From Alkaliphilus pronyensis (GTDB lineage: Bacteria > Bacillota > Clostridia > Peptostreptococcales > Natronincolaceae): a stretch of DNA of 64,000 bases. Positions 35,582 to 44,238 of the stretch are shown one piece after another. The notes below the pieces were generated by a model, which did no database searches, had not been told where the DNA came from, and saw only the letters and a program-made list of their open reading frames with translations. The stretch is taken from assembly GCF_009017275.1 (NCBI RefSeq), contig NZ_WBZC01000001.1, positions 1-64,000 of the forward strand. Direction: 5' to 3'. Within the stretch, counting starts at the first letter, position 1; each line of letters starts with the position of its first letter. The translations under genes and the position numbers were made by a program.

Positions 35582-37012
35582 TTATATAGATATTTCATAA
35601 TAGGATAAAATCCCTTCTGTAATAGCAGCTACAATTTTATCCTTAAAGCCCTCATCTATAAGCTTTTTTTCCTCTATGGGACTAGACAGATATCCTATTT
35701 CAATATGAATTCCACTTACATTTGTATCCCTCAGTAAATAAAAGTCAGCTGTTTTCAGGCCCCTATCTATGGTTTCTAAGGCTTGTGCAACCCTTTTTAA
35801 TATAATGTTACCTAGCCTTTTTGCTTCTGTATCCCCTCTAAAGTAGTAGATCTCTGTACCAGATATAGATGGATTCTTAATATAGTTCTGATGTATAGTT
35901 AAAAAAAGATTAGGTTTTACATTGTTTATAAGTTCCGCCCTTTCACTTAATGGTAGATATATATCCTCTAAACGGGTCATATATACTTCTGCACCTTTAT
36001 TTTTCAACTCTATTTCAAGCTTTTTACTAATTGATAAATTAACATCCTTTTCTCTTACACCATTGAAGCTTACATTATCCTGGCTGTTTTCACCACCATG
36101 AGCCGCATCAATCACTATTACTTTACCCTTTAAAGGAAATTTTATACATGGCATTTCAATTTTTTTAATTTCAACACCAGTATAGTAGTAATTTATAATG
36201 TCATTTGCATTTTTCCCCTCTAGTGCAAGTCTATTTGCCCCCTGCTGACATAAGCCAACTCCATCTCCCTTTCCCATTGTGAAAAAGCGAATAATTTTAG
36301 GCCTCCAGCTAAACCTAGTGGATTCCAAGCCCAGTAGCTTTACAATTTCCTTTCCTTGAAATTCTTTACCTGCCACCCTTAACCTTACTACTCTACCCTC
36401 TTCATCTCTTTCTATTTCATCAAATAGATCTTCTATTGACATATTTTTAGTAGGATTATTTTTATTGAGCTTAATTTTAAGCTTCGATTCTATATCCTCT
36501 ATAGATAAATCCTTATAGCCATAAAGAGAGGAGCTTTCCTTGCAATAACAGCAAAGTACCTTTCTTAAATATTGAACAACATTACCGTCAACATTTTCGC
36601 TATTCTCAGTGGCACCACCACATATTAAATGATACCTTGCATCTATTGGCTTATCATTAAAGGTTATTATAATTCCCCTTGTTTCGCCTACTGCTTCATC
36701 TATTAACTGTATATTTTTTGCATAGTCCTTACCCCAAACTTGCTTATACTCCGTTAATGGAATAACCTCCTTTAAATAGTCTATAGCTATATCTCCTTTT
36801 TTGTTTTTTTCTTGATTACAGCCGTAGCCCTTTAGCTGTCGAAACAGTATGGTTCTCATTATTATGCTTTGACATTTAAGGGCTTCTATATGAAATGGCA
36901 TGGGAATACTCCAAGCCACTAATTCCTTAACAATATCCTCAATATACCTAGTGATAATTTTATCTTCAGTTGGGACATATATTTTAATAGCTAAATCCAT
37001 ATTATATTCCAA
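35582..37012 (-). CDS. SpoIID-domain and N-acetylmuramoyl-L-alanine amidase fusion
   Basis: 476 aa. Residues about 1-285 match SpoIID/LytB: IEALKCQSIIMRTILF carries the glutamate in the position of the SpoIID catalytic residue, and GKGDGVGLCQQGAN is the second conserved motif. Residues about 295-476 are an Amidase_3 zinc amidase with VIDAAHGGE, SERAELIN, IHQN and EIGYLSS. Both halves look catalytically complete, so one chain may cut glycan and peptide links, as SpoIID and SpoIIP do together in engulfment. No signal peptide or anchor is visible. The start is TTG, 8 nt after GGGAGG. Confidence 0.88.
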   Translation of the reverse strand: MEYNMDLAIKIYVPTEDKIITRYIEDIVKELVAWSIPMPFHIEALKCQSIIMRTILFRQLKGYGCNQEKNKKGDIAIDYLKEVIPLTEYKQVWGKDYAKNIQLIDEAVGETRGIIITFNDKPIDARYHLICGGATENSENVDGNVVQYLRKVLCCYCKESSSLYGYKDLSIEDIESKLKIKLNKNNPTKNMSIEDLFDEIERDEEGRVVRLRVAGKEFQGKEIVKLLGLESTRFSWRPKIIRFFTMGKGDGVGLCQQGANRLALEGKNANDIINYYYTGVEIKKIEMPCIKFPLKGKVIVIDAAHGGENSQDNVSFNGVREKDVNLSISKKLEIELKNKGAEVYMTRLEDIYLPLSERAELINNVKPNLFLTIHQNYIKNPSISGTEIYYFRGDTEAKRLGNIILKRVAQALETIDRGLKTADFYLLRDTNVSGIHIEIGYLSSPIEEKKLIDEGFKDKIVAAITEGILSYYEISI

Positions 37013-37152
37013 TTGTTTTACCTCCCTTGTTCTTTTGATAATGGTTTCTAAAATAGTGGTAAGCTATATTTTGGCGTATTATATCATATGAAAATTTTAA
37101 GACTCCTGTGCATAATACCATTCATTGATGCATATAATGAACAATTAAAAAA

Positions 37153-37188
37153 GTAGCCAACAAGAGTTTGCTTTCTCCTATTGACTAC
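37153..37188 (-). terminator. Terminator of the marR gene
   Basis: GTAGCCAACAAGAG and CTCCTATTGACTAC form an imperfect 14-bp stem (11 matching positions, some G-U on the minus transcript), followed by a T run. The right arm overlaps the end of the gene. Confidence 0.65.
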
Positions 37189-37621
37189 CTTTAGACTTAA
37201 ATAAATTATTTAGAGCTATTATTCCTTGTAGTAGCTTTTCCTTTTCTTCCTTACTGGTGCTTTCAATTATTTCAATCATTGAAAGCATAAATTTACTATG
37301 CATCTCTTCAACCTTTTTTTCCCCTTTATCCGTTAGTGAAACATATATACTTCTACGATCCTTAAAAGAGGAGGTTCTTTTTACATACTCCTCTTCAACT
37401 AATTTGTTTAACATAGTTGTCATGGTGCCTTTGCTGACTTCAGCAATATCGCTCAATAAAGACATATTGCTTACCCTTAAGTCTTTAATTATGAATAACA
37501 CCTTATATTGGGCTAGGGTAAAGTCTTGATTACTGCTATGCTTTTTATATTGATGTCGCATCCAGCTATTAAAATATATAAAAAAATCTTGAATCATATG
37601 GGCTATTTCTCGTTCTGCCAA
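37178..37621 (-). CDS. MarR family transcriptional regulator
   Basis: 147 aa from TTG at 37621, which has AGGTAGG 9 nt upstream; another TTG lies 9 nt further out. A winged helix-turn-helix (about residues 40-100: MSLLSDIAEVSKGTMTTMLNKLVEEEYVKRTSSFKDRRSIYVSLTDKG) is typical of MarR. It runs divergently from a small zinc-ribbon gene, with a TTTGAA-type palindrome between them that may be its operator. The ligand is unknown. Confidence 0.9.
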   Translation of the reverse strand: MAEREIAHMIQDFFIYFNSWMRHQYKKHSSNQDFTLAQYKVLFIIKDLRVSNMSLLSDIAEVSKGTMTTMLNKLVEEEYVKRTSSFKDRRSIYVSLTDKGEKKVEEMHSKFMLSMIEIIESTSKEEKEKLLQGIIALNNLFKSKGSQ

Positions 37622-37705
37622 ACATATCAACCTACCTTTCCTAAATATATTATATATATTTTTGTTAAAATTTCAAATAAACAAGTAAAAAACATAATAA
37701 TAATG

Positions 37706-37720
37706 ATTTGAAATTCAAAT
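37706..37720. promoter_or_regulatory. Palindromic operator candidate between marR and zinc-ribbon gene
   Basis: ATTTGAA-A-TTCAAAT is a perfect 7-bp inverted repeat, the size and symmetry of MarR-family sites. It sits in the divergent promoter region. A similar 16-bp palindrome (TTCAAATTAATTTGAA) precedes nhaC. Confidence 0.45.
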
Positions 37721-37850
37721 TACTCTTGATTTTCTATTGTAGCTTGATATATAATATATTTAACATATTCTGTTATTTTTTTAGGTTAGATATTTTGATA
37801 GTCTAAAGGTTTGAAATTGCAATGCATTTATTTACAGGGAGGCGATAACA

Positions 37851-38018
37851 ATGCAATGTCCCATCTGTGGTAATGTAGATATAGGTCGTTTAAGTAAATC
37901 TAGATATTTTTGCAGTGATTGCTTTATAGAAATATTTCTGTCTAGGAAATCTGAAATGCAGATTTTTAAGATTTTAGAAGATGGTACAGCCTGTGCAATT
38001 GCTGTTGAATGCAATTAA
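37851..38018 (+). CDS. Small zinc-ribbon protein
   Basis: 55 aa. The ATG is preceded by GGGAGG at good spacing. The N-terminus carries CPIC and, about 17 residues on, CSDC, a four-cysteine zinc ribbon. The rest is a short mixed stretch ending AIAVECN. No known family was recognised. It is divergent from marR, which may control it. A hairpin follows the stop. A 60-residue minus-strand reading frame over the same bases is not likely to be real. Confidence 0.75.
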   Translation: MQCPICGNVDIGRLSKSRYFCSDCFIEIFLSRKSEMQIFKILEDGTACAIAVECN

Positions 38019-38069
38019 TTAAGTATCCTATTAAGTTTCATGATGCTTTATTTATATTAAGACACAAAA

Positions 38070-38115
38070 AAACTCCACATTTGCAGCCTATAGGCTACCT
38101 AATATTGCAGAGTTT
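38070..38115. terminator. Bidirectional terminator after the zinc-ribbon and Usp genes
   Basis: AAACTC pairs with GAGTTT, with inner complementary TGCA segments and the palindrome AGCCTATAGGCT near the loop. A and T runs lie on the two sides. It lies between convergent genes. Confidence 0.65.
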
Positions 38116-38142
38116 TTAAACTTCAAATGGGGTTTTGTTATG

Positions 38143-38994
38143 CTATTTTTTATTACAGGGTATTAAGATAACAGGTCTAGTTGCTGTTCTTGCTACGGCA
38201 TCTGAAGTGCTACCTAAAAGCAATGATTTTATTAATCCTCTCCCTCTAGTACCCATTATTATTGAGGTTACTAATTCTTTTTCTGCGGTTTTTGTAATGG
38301 CTTTAGAGGGAATGCCATGTAAGACTTCAGTCTTTGCACTTATCCCTTTCTTTTCAAAACCTTCAGCAAACTCTTGAAGCTTTTCCCTATATTGAGCCTT
38401 TTTAATATCTAACTCTTTTTTGCTTTCTCCCTCCTCAACCACTGATAATAAAATTATTTCTTTAATTAATAATGACGACTCTAAAATCTCATTTATAATA
38501 AATGACGAACAATTGGAAAAATCTATTGGTAGTAATATCTTTTCAAATTTATTAATGCAAACATTTATTAGTTGATTCTCTTTATCCTTTTTATACTTTT
38601 CTATTAAAACAGGTACATCCGACAATCTAATTACATCAAAGGTAGTACTACCAATAAATATTTCCTTTATAACGCTTCTACCCCTAGAGCCTATCAAAAT
38701 TATGGATACTTCTTCTATTTTAGCAATTTGAACAATTTCGGTTGCAGCAAATCCCAGAGGTGTATATACTTTGCAGTTAATGCTATGGGCTTCTAACCTA
38801 TCTGTTATATCCTTCAGCTTCTTATCATTACTCATTTGCAAGGAGGGTGATGACTCTTCGCCTAACCTTATGTCAATTACGTGTACAATAACAGCCTCCT
38901 CTAACCCCATTTCTTTAAGCTCATCTATACAATTCAATAATCTATCGGCAGCAGGTGAAAAATCTGTAGCTATAAGTACTTTTTTCATCAACAT
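38143..38994 (-). CDS. Tandem universal stress protein
   Basis: 283 aa with two Usp domains (about 5-140 and 150-283). Each ends in the ATP-binding G-2X-G-9X-G-S/T motif: GSRGRSVIKEIFIGSTTFDVI and GTRGRGLIKSLLLGSTSDAVA. The ATG at 38994 is about 10 nt after GGGAG; a GTG three codons upstream sits too close to the site. A tandem Usp is a cytoplasmic nucleotide-binding stress protein with no defined reaction. Confidence 0.9.
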   Translation of the reverse strand: MLMKKVLIATDFSPAADRLLNCIDELKEMGLEEAVIVHVIDIRLGEESSPSLQMSNDKKLKDITDRLEAHSINCKVYTPLGFAATEIVQIAKIEEVSIILIGSRGRSVIKEIFIGSTTFDVIRLSDVPVLIEKYKKDKENQLINVCINKFEKILLPIDFSNCSSFIINEILESSLLIKEIILLSVVEEGESKKELDIKKAQYREKLQEFAEGFEKKGISAKTEVLHGIPSKAITKTAEKELVTSIIMGTRGRGLIKSLLLGSTSDAVARTATRPVILIPCNKK

Positions 38995-39107
38995 ACATAT
39001 CACTCTCCCATAACACTATTTATAATATATATTTTACTTACTTATTCCCAATTACAATGGAAATTATCAATTTTTTATTGATGGATTAAAAGTTATATTA
39101 TCAAAAC

Positions 39108-39181
39108 AAAGCTCGACACCCCCTGTGTATAATGATTATTTCAACATATCAACCATAGGCTACATTGGGATGCCGAGTTTT
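39108..39181. terminator. Hairpin terminator after the selenoprotein gene
   Basis: CTCG and CCGAG with ACCCC and GGGAT form an interrupted stem, with T-rich flanks. Like the hairpin at 38070-38115 it contains ATAGGCTAC before the right arm, so the two may be related. Confidence 0.45.
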
Positions 39182-39195
39182 TAAGCTCTTAACTT

Positions 39196-39489
39196 TTAGT
39201 TGCCACAACCACCGCTATTACCCTTTAATGTTATTGCAAAGCCTTTGCTAAACATGTTCTTTCTGTAGTCTACTTCAATAGCAGGAAATTGCTCATCTAA
39301 GTCCTTTTCTATAACAAACTCTAATCCATCGACTTTTTTTATAATATCAGTTGTTTTTGCCTCATCCAGAGACAAGCCGAATCTTGGACCACCTCAGCCA
39401 ATACCGCTCACATATACTCTTATAGACTTTTCCTCAGGATTTTCTGCTATAAGTATTTCCTTAGCTGCTTCAGTAACTTGTATATTCAT
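39196..39489 (-). CDS. HesB/IscA-like selenoprotein with in-frame UGA
   Basis: 97 residues counting selenocysteine. The ATG at 39489 is 7 nt after AAGGAGG. Codon 32 (39396-39394) is TGA, within VSGIG-U-GGPRFGLSLDEAK, where cysteine homologues have Cys. The frame then stays open for 65 codons, ending NSGGCGN and TAA. Just after the UGA the mRNA can fold UCCAAGA against UCUCUGGA (one bulge), with loop UUCGGCUUG carrying GG about 16 nt after the UGA, a good bacterial SECIS candidate. HesB-like selenoproteins are known in Clostridia. The role is probably iron-sulfur or thiol related; gene callers would miss it because of the stop. Confidence 0.9.
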
Positions 39490-39923
39490 ATAAACTCCTC
39501 CTTTTATGCCCCCCGTGTAGGGGGTATGTGTATAATATTATACATATTATTGGATTAAAAAACAATTATTATCTACTAAATATTTTTATTTTTAATGATT
39601 GTTTTCTATTTCTATATTTATTGTTTCTTCTAATGTCTTTGAATACCCAAGAATAATTATAAGAAAAAACATGCTATTTTTAGCCATTTATAGAGGTTTT
39701 ACATATATAGTTATTTGTATTTTTATGCAATTTCCTTTATAATATATTTTATTATGTTTTTTATATCTAGCTTTTTATATTAAATACCCCTAATGAGGAA
39801 TATACAAATTATTTATGCATAAATAAAATGTATAATTAATTGCAATTCTTCAAATTAATTTGAATTTTCTGATTGACTATGGTATTATTATCTATATATG
39901 TTAAGAAATAATTAAAAGGGGTG
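39490..39923. other. Long AT-rich region before nhaC
   Basis: Mostly featureless. At its end lie the palindrome TTCAAATTAATTTGAA (39849-39864), a -35-like TTGACT (39873-39878) and a -10-like TATATG (39895-39900, 16-nt spacing), placing the nhaC promoter there. No riboswitch was recognised. Confidence 0.55.
39849..39900 (+). promoter_or_regulatory. nhaC promoter with adjoining palindrome
   Basis: A perfect 16-bp palindrome (39849-39864) lies 8 nt before TTGACT, followed after 16 nt by TATATG. Position and symmetry suggest a regulated promoter; the regulator is unknown. Confidence 0.5.
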
Positions 39924-39992
39924 ATGATTAAGGAAAGGGTTAGTTTTTTGACAAGTAATTTATTAAAGGGGAGGAGAATTTATGAGTATTAA
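39924..39992 (+). CDS. Possible 22-aa leader peptide overlapping the nhaC start
   Basis: An ATG just after AAGGGG opens a 22-codon frame (MIKERVSFLTSNLLKGRRIYEY) that ends at TAA inside the first codons of nhaC, so the nhaC ribosome binding site (GGGGAGGAG) lies within it. This arrangement could couple translation of nhaC to the leader. It may equally be chance. Confidence 0.35.
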   Translation: MIKERVSFLTSNLLKGRRIYEY

Positions 39993-41388
39993 GCCTAAGA
40001 AGGAGGCAAAAGTATTACACGCTTTAATTCCTATTTTATTCTTATTAGTAGTTTTATCAATCTCTATTATTGTTTTTGAAGCTTCACCACACATTCCACT
40101 TATTATGGCAACTGTAGTAGCAGGTATAGTTGCTATAACTATGCTAGGCTTTTCTTGGACAGAGCTTGAAGAAGGAATTATTGACACTATTAAACTGGGG
40201 ATGCAGGCAATACTAATTTTAATGGTTATCGGAACAATTATTGGTACATGGATTTTAAGTGGTACAGTACCAACAATGATTTATTACGGACTACAAATAT
40301 TATCTCCAGGAATTTTCTTAGTTGCAACCACTTTAATCTGTTGTATAGTATCTCTAGCAACAGGTAGCTCATGGACAACTGCTGGTACAGTCGGTATCGC
40401 CTTGCTGGGTATTGGTACAGGTCTTGGAATGCCTATCGGAATGGTTGCAGGTGCAATCGTATCGGGTGCTTATTTCGGAGATAAAATGTCACCATTATCA
40501 GATACTACTAATCTTGCTCCAGCCATGGCGGGTGCCACCTTATTTGAGCATATTAAGCACATGATCTACACAACAGCACCGGCTCTAGTTATATCATTAA
40601 TAATTTATGGAGTTCTTGGCTTAAGATATGCCGATAAAGCCTTAGATACAGCTCAAATTGATTTATTATTAAACACAATGGCTGAAAACTTTACTATATC
40701 ACCATTACTATTAATTCCACCTATAGTAGTAATCTTGATTGTTGTTATGAAGATTCCAGCATTACCAGGACTAATTTCAGGTACTGTTTTAGGTGCTTTA
40801 TTTGCAGTTCTATTCCAGGGCGCAGACTTTGGAGCTATTATAGATGCAGCCCATTATGGAATGTCTATTGAAACTGGTGTGCCTATTATAGATGATTTAT
40901 TAAGCCGTGGTGGCTTAGACGGCATGATGTGGACAGTTTCTCTGATATTAATTGCTTTAGCCTTTGGTGGTGTTATGGAAAGAACAGGTATGCTACACGC
41001 CGTTGCAAGGGGTATATTAGCACTAGCCTCTGGTACAGGTTCATTAATTTTATCTACGGTAGTGACTTGTATATTTGTAAACCTTGTAACAGGTGAGCAG
41101 TACTTGTCTCTTGTTATACCAGGTAGAATGTATAAGGATGCCTATATTGAAAGGGGTATTCATCCTAAGGTGCTTTCTAGAGCTTTAGAAGGCTCTGGTA
41201 CCGTTACTTCGGCACTTATTCCTTGGAACACATGTGGTGCCTTTATGATAGGTACATTAGGTGTATCGCCTATTGTATATGGACCATATGCCTTCTTAAA
41301 TCTATTACTACCATTGATTAATATTCTTTATGGTTTTCTTGGTATTACAATTGCACCTGTTGAAAAGTCTGAAAAAGCAACAGCATAA
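39982..41388 (+). CDS. nhaC: Na+/H+ antiporter, NhaC family
   Basis: 468 aa with about eleven to twelve membrane segments. Features of NhaC proteins include GSSWTTAGTVGIALLGIG, GAIVSGAYFGDKMSPLSDTTNLAPA and the C-terminal GSGTVTSALIPWNTCGA. It exchanges Na+ for H+ in the membrane, important for alkaliphilic or sodium-cycling anaerobes. ATG with GGGGAGGAG upstream. A strong terminator follows. Confidence 0.93.
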   Translation: MSIKPKKEAKVLHALIPILFLLVVLSISIIVFEASPHIPLIMATVVAGIVAITMLGFSWTELEEGIIDTIKLGMQAILILMVIGTIIGTWILSGTVPTMIYYGLQILSPGIFLVATTLICCIVSLATGSSWTTAGTVGIALLGIGTGLGMPIGMVAGAIVSGAYFGDKMSPLSDTTNLAPAMAGATLFEHIKHMIYTTAPALVISLIIYGVLGLRYADKALDTAQIDLLLNTMAENFTISPLLLIPPIVVILIVVMKIPALPGLISGTVLGALFAVLFQGADFGAIIDAAHYGMSIETGVPIIDDLLSRGGLDGMMWTVSLILIALAFGGVMERTGMLHAVARGILALASGTGSLILSTVVTCIFVNLVTGEQYLSLVIPGRMYKDAYIERGIHPKVLSRALEGSGTVTSALIPWNTCGAFMIGTLGVSPIVYGPYAFLNLLLPLINILYGFLGITIAPVEKSEKATA

Positions 41389-41404
41389 CAATAAAAACTA
41401 CAGG

Positions 41405-41425
41405 GCAGCTTCTATAGGAAGCTGC
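41405..41425 (+). terminator. Terminator of nhaC
   Basis: GCAGCTTC pairs with GAAGCTGC around a 5-nt loop, followed by TTTTATTTTT. Confidence 0.9.
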
Positions 41426-41559
41426 TTTTATTTTTAGTAAATCTTTATTATTACTAAGGATAAGTTTTCTTTATATTATGAATATTAATCAATAATGTTT
41501 TAAACTTAGCAACAGTGTGGTATTATATAAATGTTATACTTATTTAGGAGGTGTTTTTA

Positions 41560-42726
41560 TTGGATAAACATCAAAAAATAGCAATTGTTTTATTACCACT
41601 TTTAACCATAGCTATATTAGCAGGTGGAATGCTTTTAATTGAAAGAAGCACAGATGCAGCCGTTTACTCAGATGGCACCTATACAGGTACAGGTGAAGGC
41701 TACAATGATAAAATTACTGTTGAGGTGAAAATTGATGGAGGAAAGATTTCTTCAATTGAACTGCTGGAGATTAACGACACTCCAGGATTAGGTGATACTG
41801 CTGCTATGGAAATTATTGAAAGGATAATAGCTAGTCAATCTACTGATGTTGATGTGGTTTCAGGAGCAACAAAAACCAGTAATGGTACTATACAGGCGGT
41901 TAAGGTTGCTTTAGGGCTTCAGGAAGCTACTGATGAGGAAGCTACTGAAGAGGAAGCTACAGCTCCGCCTGAGCCAATGATATTTGAAGATGGCATTTAC
42001 GAAGGCTCTGCTGCTGGATACAGCGAAGATGGAGACATCAAGGTAAGGGTTGAGGTGGTTGAAGGCAAGATTGTTTCAATAGAAATATTAGAAATAAGCG
42101 ATACTCCTACTATTGGAGACACTGCTGCTGAGGCTACCATAGAAAGCATAATGGAGTATCAATCTACCGATATTGATACCGTTACAGGTGCTACTGTTTC
42201 AAGCCAGGGAACAATTAATGCTGTAATTAACGCCTTTTCTAATGGTGCCATAAGCCTAGAGGAATTAGAAGAAATGGAAGAAGGAACTACAGAAGAGGTT
42301 GAAGAAGAAGTGGAAGTAGTGGAAGAGGAAACTAGTGAGGAACCCAACCAAAGTCAAAGCTCGGAGGAAGAAACCGAAGCTGTAGAAGAGCCTCAAGAGC
42401 AAAAGCCCACTTTAAAGGACGGTACCTATGTTGGTGAGGCTAAGGGCTATTCTGAAGGCTATGAGGGTAGTATTATTAGAGTTGCTGTAACTGTTAAGGA
42501 CGGTAAGGTTTCAAGGGTAGAGCTTGATAGGGAGCTGGCAGAAAAAACCCAGACTAAGGGCTTTGGTGATGTAGCAGCACAAGAGGTTGTAGATGCTGTA
42601 AACAGCTTAAATATTACACTAGAAAACATATCGGCTATTGATGGCATAGATGGTATGACTGGTGCTACAGAATCGACAGATGGAGCCAAAAAAGCTATTA
42701 AAAATGCTTTAGATAAAGCAAAATAA
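41560..42726 (+). CDS. Membrane-anchored protein with three FMN-binding domains
   Basis: 388 aa from TTG at 41560, the codon with AGGAGG at correct spacing. An N-terminal hydrophobic segment (IAIVLLPLLTIAILAGGMLLI) anchors or exports it; no lipobox is seen. Three FMN_bind domains follow (about 35-120, 145-230 and 290-385), each starting DG.Y.G...GY and ending in SGATKTS, TGATVSS and TGATEST, where the motif threonine is the expected covalent FMN site after ApbE modification. Long glutamate-rich linkers join them. It is likely an extracytosolic electron-transfer protein, as in PplA-type systems; its partner enzymes are not in the window. Confidence 0.88.
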   Translation: MDKHQKIAIVLLPLLTIAILAGGMLLIERSTDAAVYSDGTYTGTGEGYNDKITVEVKIDGGKISSIELLEINDTPGLGDTAAMEIIERIIASQSTDVDVVSGATKTSNGTIQAVKVALGLQEATDEEATEEEATAPPEPMIFEDGIYEGSAAGYSEDGDIKVRVEVVEGKIVSIEILEISDTPTIGDTAAEATIESIMEYQSTDIDTVTGATVSSQGTINAVINAFSNGAISLEELEEMEEGTTEEVEEEVEVVEEETSEEPNQSQSSEEETEAVEEPQEQKPTLKDGTYVGEAKGYSEGYEGSIIRVAVTVKDGKVSRVELDRELAEKTQTKGFGDVAAQEVVDAVNSLNITLENISAIDGIDGMTGATESTDGAKKAIKNALDKAK

Positions 42727-42739
42727 AGGTTTTATGTAT

Positions 42740-42775
42740 ATTATAAGGACCCTCCTAATGGATGGTCCTTATAAT
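42740..42775. terminator. Bidirectional terminator between FMN protein gene and phoU
   Basis: ATTATAAGGACC and GGTCCTTATAAT make a perfect 12-bp stem with a 12-nt loop between two convergent genes. Confidence 0.88.
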
Positions 42776-42778
42776 ATT

Positions 42779-43429
42779 TTAGTTAATCTCTACATTTTCC
42801 CCAGTTACTATATATATAGTTCTTTCTCCAATATTAGTTGCATGGTCAGCAATTCTTTCTAGGTAACGGCTTATGAAAATAAGATTAGTTGCTTGCTTTA
42901 CTATTTTTTGGTTTTTAATCATCATATCCATTAGCTCTGTGTAGATATATTCATGAAGCTGATCCACCTCTTCATCATCATGGGCCACCTCTTCTGCAAG
43001 CTTTACGTCTAGCTTCATAAAGGCGTTTAAGCTTTTATTCACCATGTTTTGAGCTAATTTTGCCATCTTAGGTATGTCTATCAAGGGCTTAATTAATGGT
43101 TCATTACCTATCTCTAAGGTCACTCTTGCAATATTAACTGCATGATCCCCCATTCTTTCTAAATCAGTTATCATTTTAAGGATTGTAGCAATAACTCTTA
43201 AATCCTTAGCCATAGGCTGCTGTAAAGCTATTAAATTCATACATTCCAGCTCAATCTCAAGCTCAATTTTGTCTATTTCGTCGTCCATCTCATATATTTT
43301 TTTTGCCAGCGTTAAATCCTGCTTTGCTAAAGCTTCTACAGAAGCTTCAATGATTTCTTGAACCATAGCCCCCATTTTTAAAAGCTTAATGTTCAATTCA
43401 TTTAATTGAGTGTTAAAATTCCTTCTCAT
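42779..43429 (-). CDS. phoU: Phosphate signalling protein PhoU
   Basis: 216 aa. Two three-helix PhoU repeats with the metal-binding E/DxxxD pattern: YEMDDEIDKIELEIE with DLERMGDHAVNIA, and VAHDDEEVDQLHEYI with YLERIADHATNIGE. It regulates Pst activity and the phosphate two-component response. It is the last gene of the pst operon, 12 bp after pstB. Confidence 0.96.
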   Translation of the reverse strand: MRRNFNTQLNELNIKLLKMGAMVQEIIEASVEALAKQDLTLAKKIYEMDDEIDKIELEIELECMNLIALQQPMAKDLRVIATILKMITDLERMGDHAVNIARVTLEIGNEPLIKPLIDIPKMAKLAQNMVNKSLNAFMKLDVKLAEEVAHDDEEVDQLHEYIYTELMDMMIKNQKIVKQATNLIFISRYLERIADHATNIGERTIYIVTGENVEIN

Positions 43430-43441
43430 TACTTTCCCCCC

Positions 43442-44221
43442 TTAACCAAATCTCCCTGTAATATAGTCTTCTGTTCTTTTATCTTTAGGTGTTGTAAATA
43501 TCCCCTTAGTATCACCCTTTTCAATTAACTCACCCATAAGGAAGAAGGCAGTTTCATCTGAGATTCTAGCAGCCTGTTGCATGGAATGGGTAACTATAAC
43601 TATAGTGTATTCCTTCTTTAACTCAATTATTAGTTCTTCAATTTTTGCTGTTGCAATTGGGTCTAGTGCAGAGGTGGGCTCATCCATTAGTAATACCTCT
43701 GGCTGTATTGCTATGGATCTTGCTATACAGAGCCTTTGCTGTTGGCCGCCTGATAAGCCATAGGCATTGTCATTTAACCTATCCTTTACCTCATCCCACA
43801 AAGCAGCGCTCCTTAAGCTGGCTTCTGCTATCTCCATTAAATGAGATTTTCTAGTAATTCCGTGGATTTTTGCACCATATACTACATTTTCAAATATTGA
43901 TTTAGGAAAGGGATTAGGCTTTTGAAATACCATGCCTACCCTAGTACGTAGCTCTTCTACTCTAAATGAGTTATCGAATATGTTTTTACCATTAAAAAGT
44001 ATCTCCCCTGAAGTTCTTACACTTGGAATAAGCTCAACCATTCTATTAAGGGTTTTAATAAAGGTGGACTTACCACAGCCTGAAGGTCCAATTATGGCAC
44101 TGACATTGTTTTCCTTCATTTCAAAATCAAGATCCTTTAGTGCGTGGTCATCACCATACCAAAGATTTAATTTATTAACCTTAAATATGCTCCTCTTATT
44201 AGCTAATTCTTTATTCACCAT
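43442..44221 (-). CDS. pstB: Phosphate ABC transporter ATP-binding protein
   Basis: 259 aa. Walker [10 protein letters not shown], signature [14 protein letters not shown], Walker [14 protein letters not shown], and the PstB hallmarks [17 protein letters not shown] and [10 protein letters not shown]. It drives phosphate import through PstCA. Lies 17 bp after pstA. Confidence 0.98.
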   Translation of the reverse strand: MVNKELANKRSIFKVNKLNLWYGDDHALKDLDFEMKENNVSAIIGPSGCGKSTFIKTLNRMVELIPSVRTSGEILFNGKNIFDNSFRVEELRTRVGMVFQKPNPFPKSIFENVVYGAKIHGITRKSHLMEIAEASLRSAALWDEVKDRLNDNAYGLSGGQQQRLCIARSIAIQPEVLLMDEPTSALDPIATAKIEELIIELKKEYTIVIVTHSMQQAARISDETAFFLMGELIEKGDTKGIFTTPKDKRTEDYITGRFG

Positions 44222-44238
44222 AGAAAATCCTCCTATTT

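Noticed and set aside
37832-38014. 60-residue minus-strand frame over the zinc-ribbon gene
   Set aside because: No ribosome site and no family; the plus-strand gene has both a ribosome site and a cysteine pattern.
39490-39923. Sodium-sensing riboswitch before nhaC
   Set aside because: No recognisable consensus core or stable fold was seen in this AT-rich stretch.
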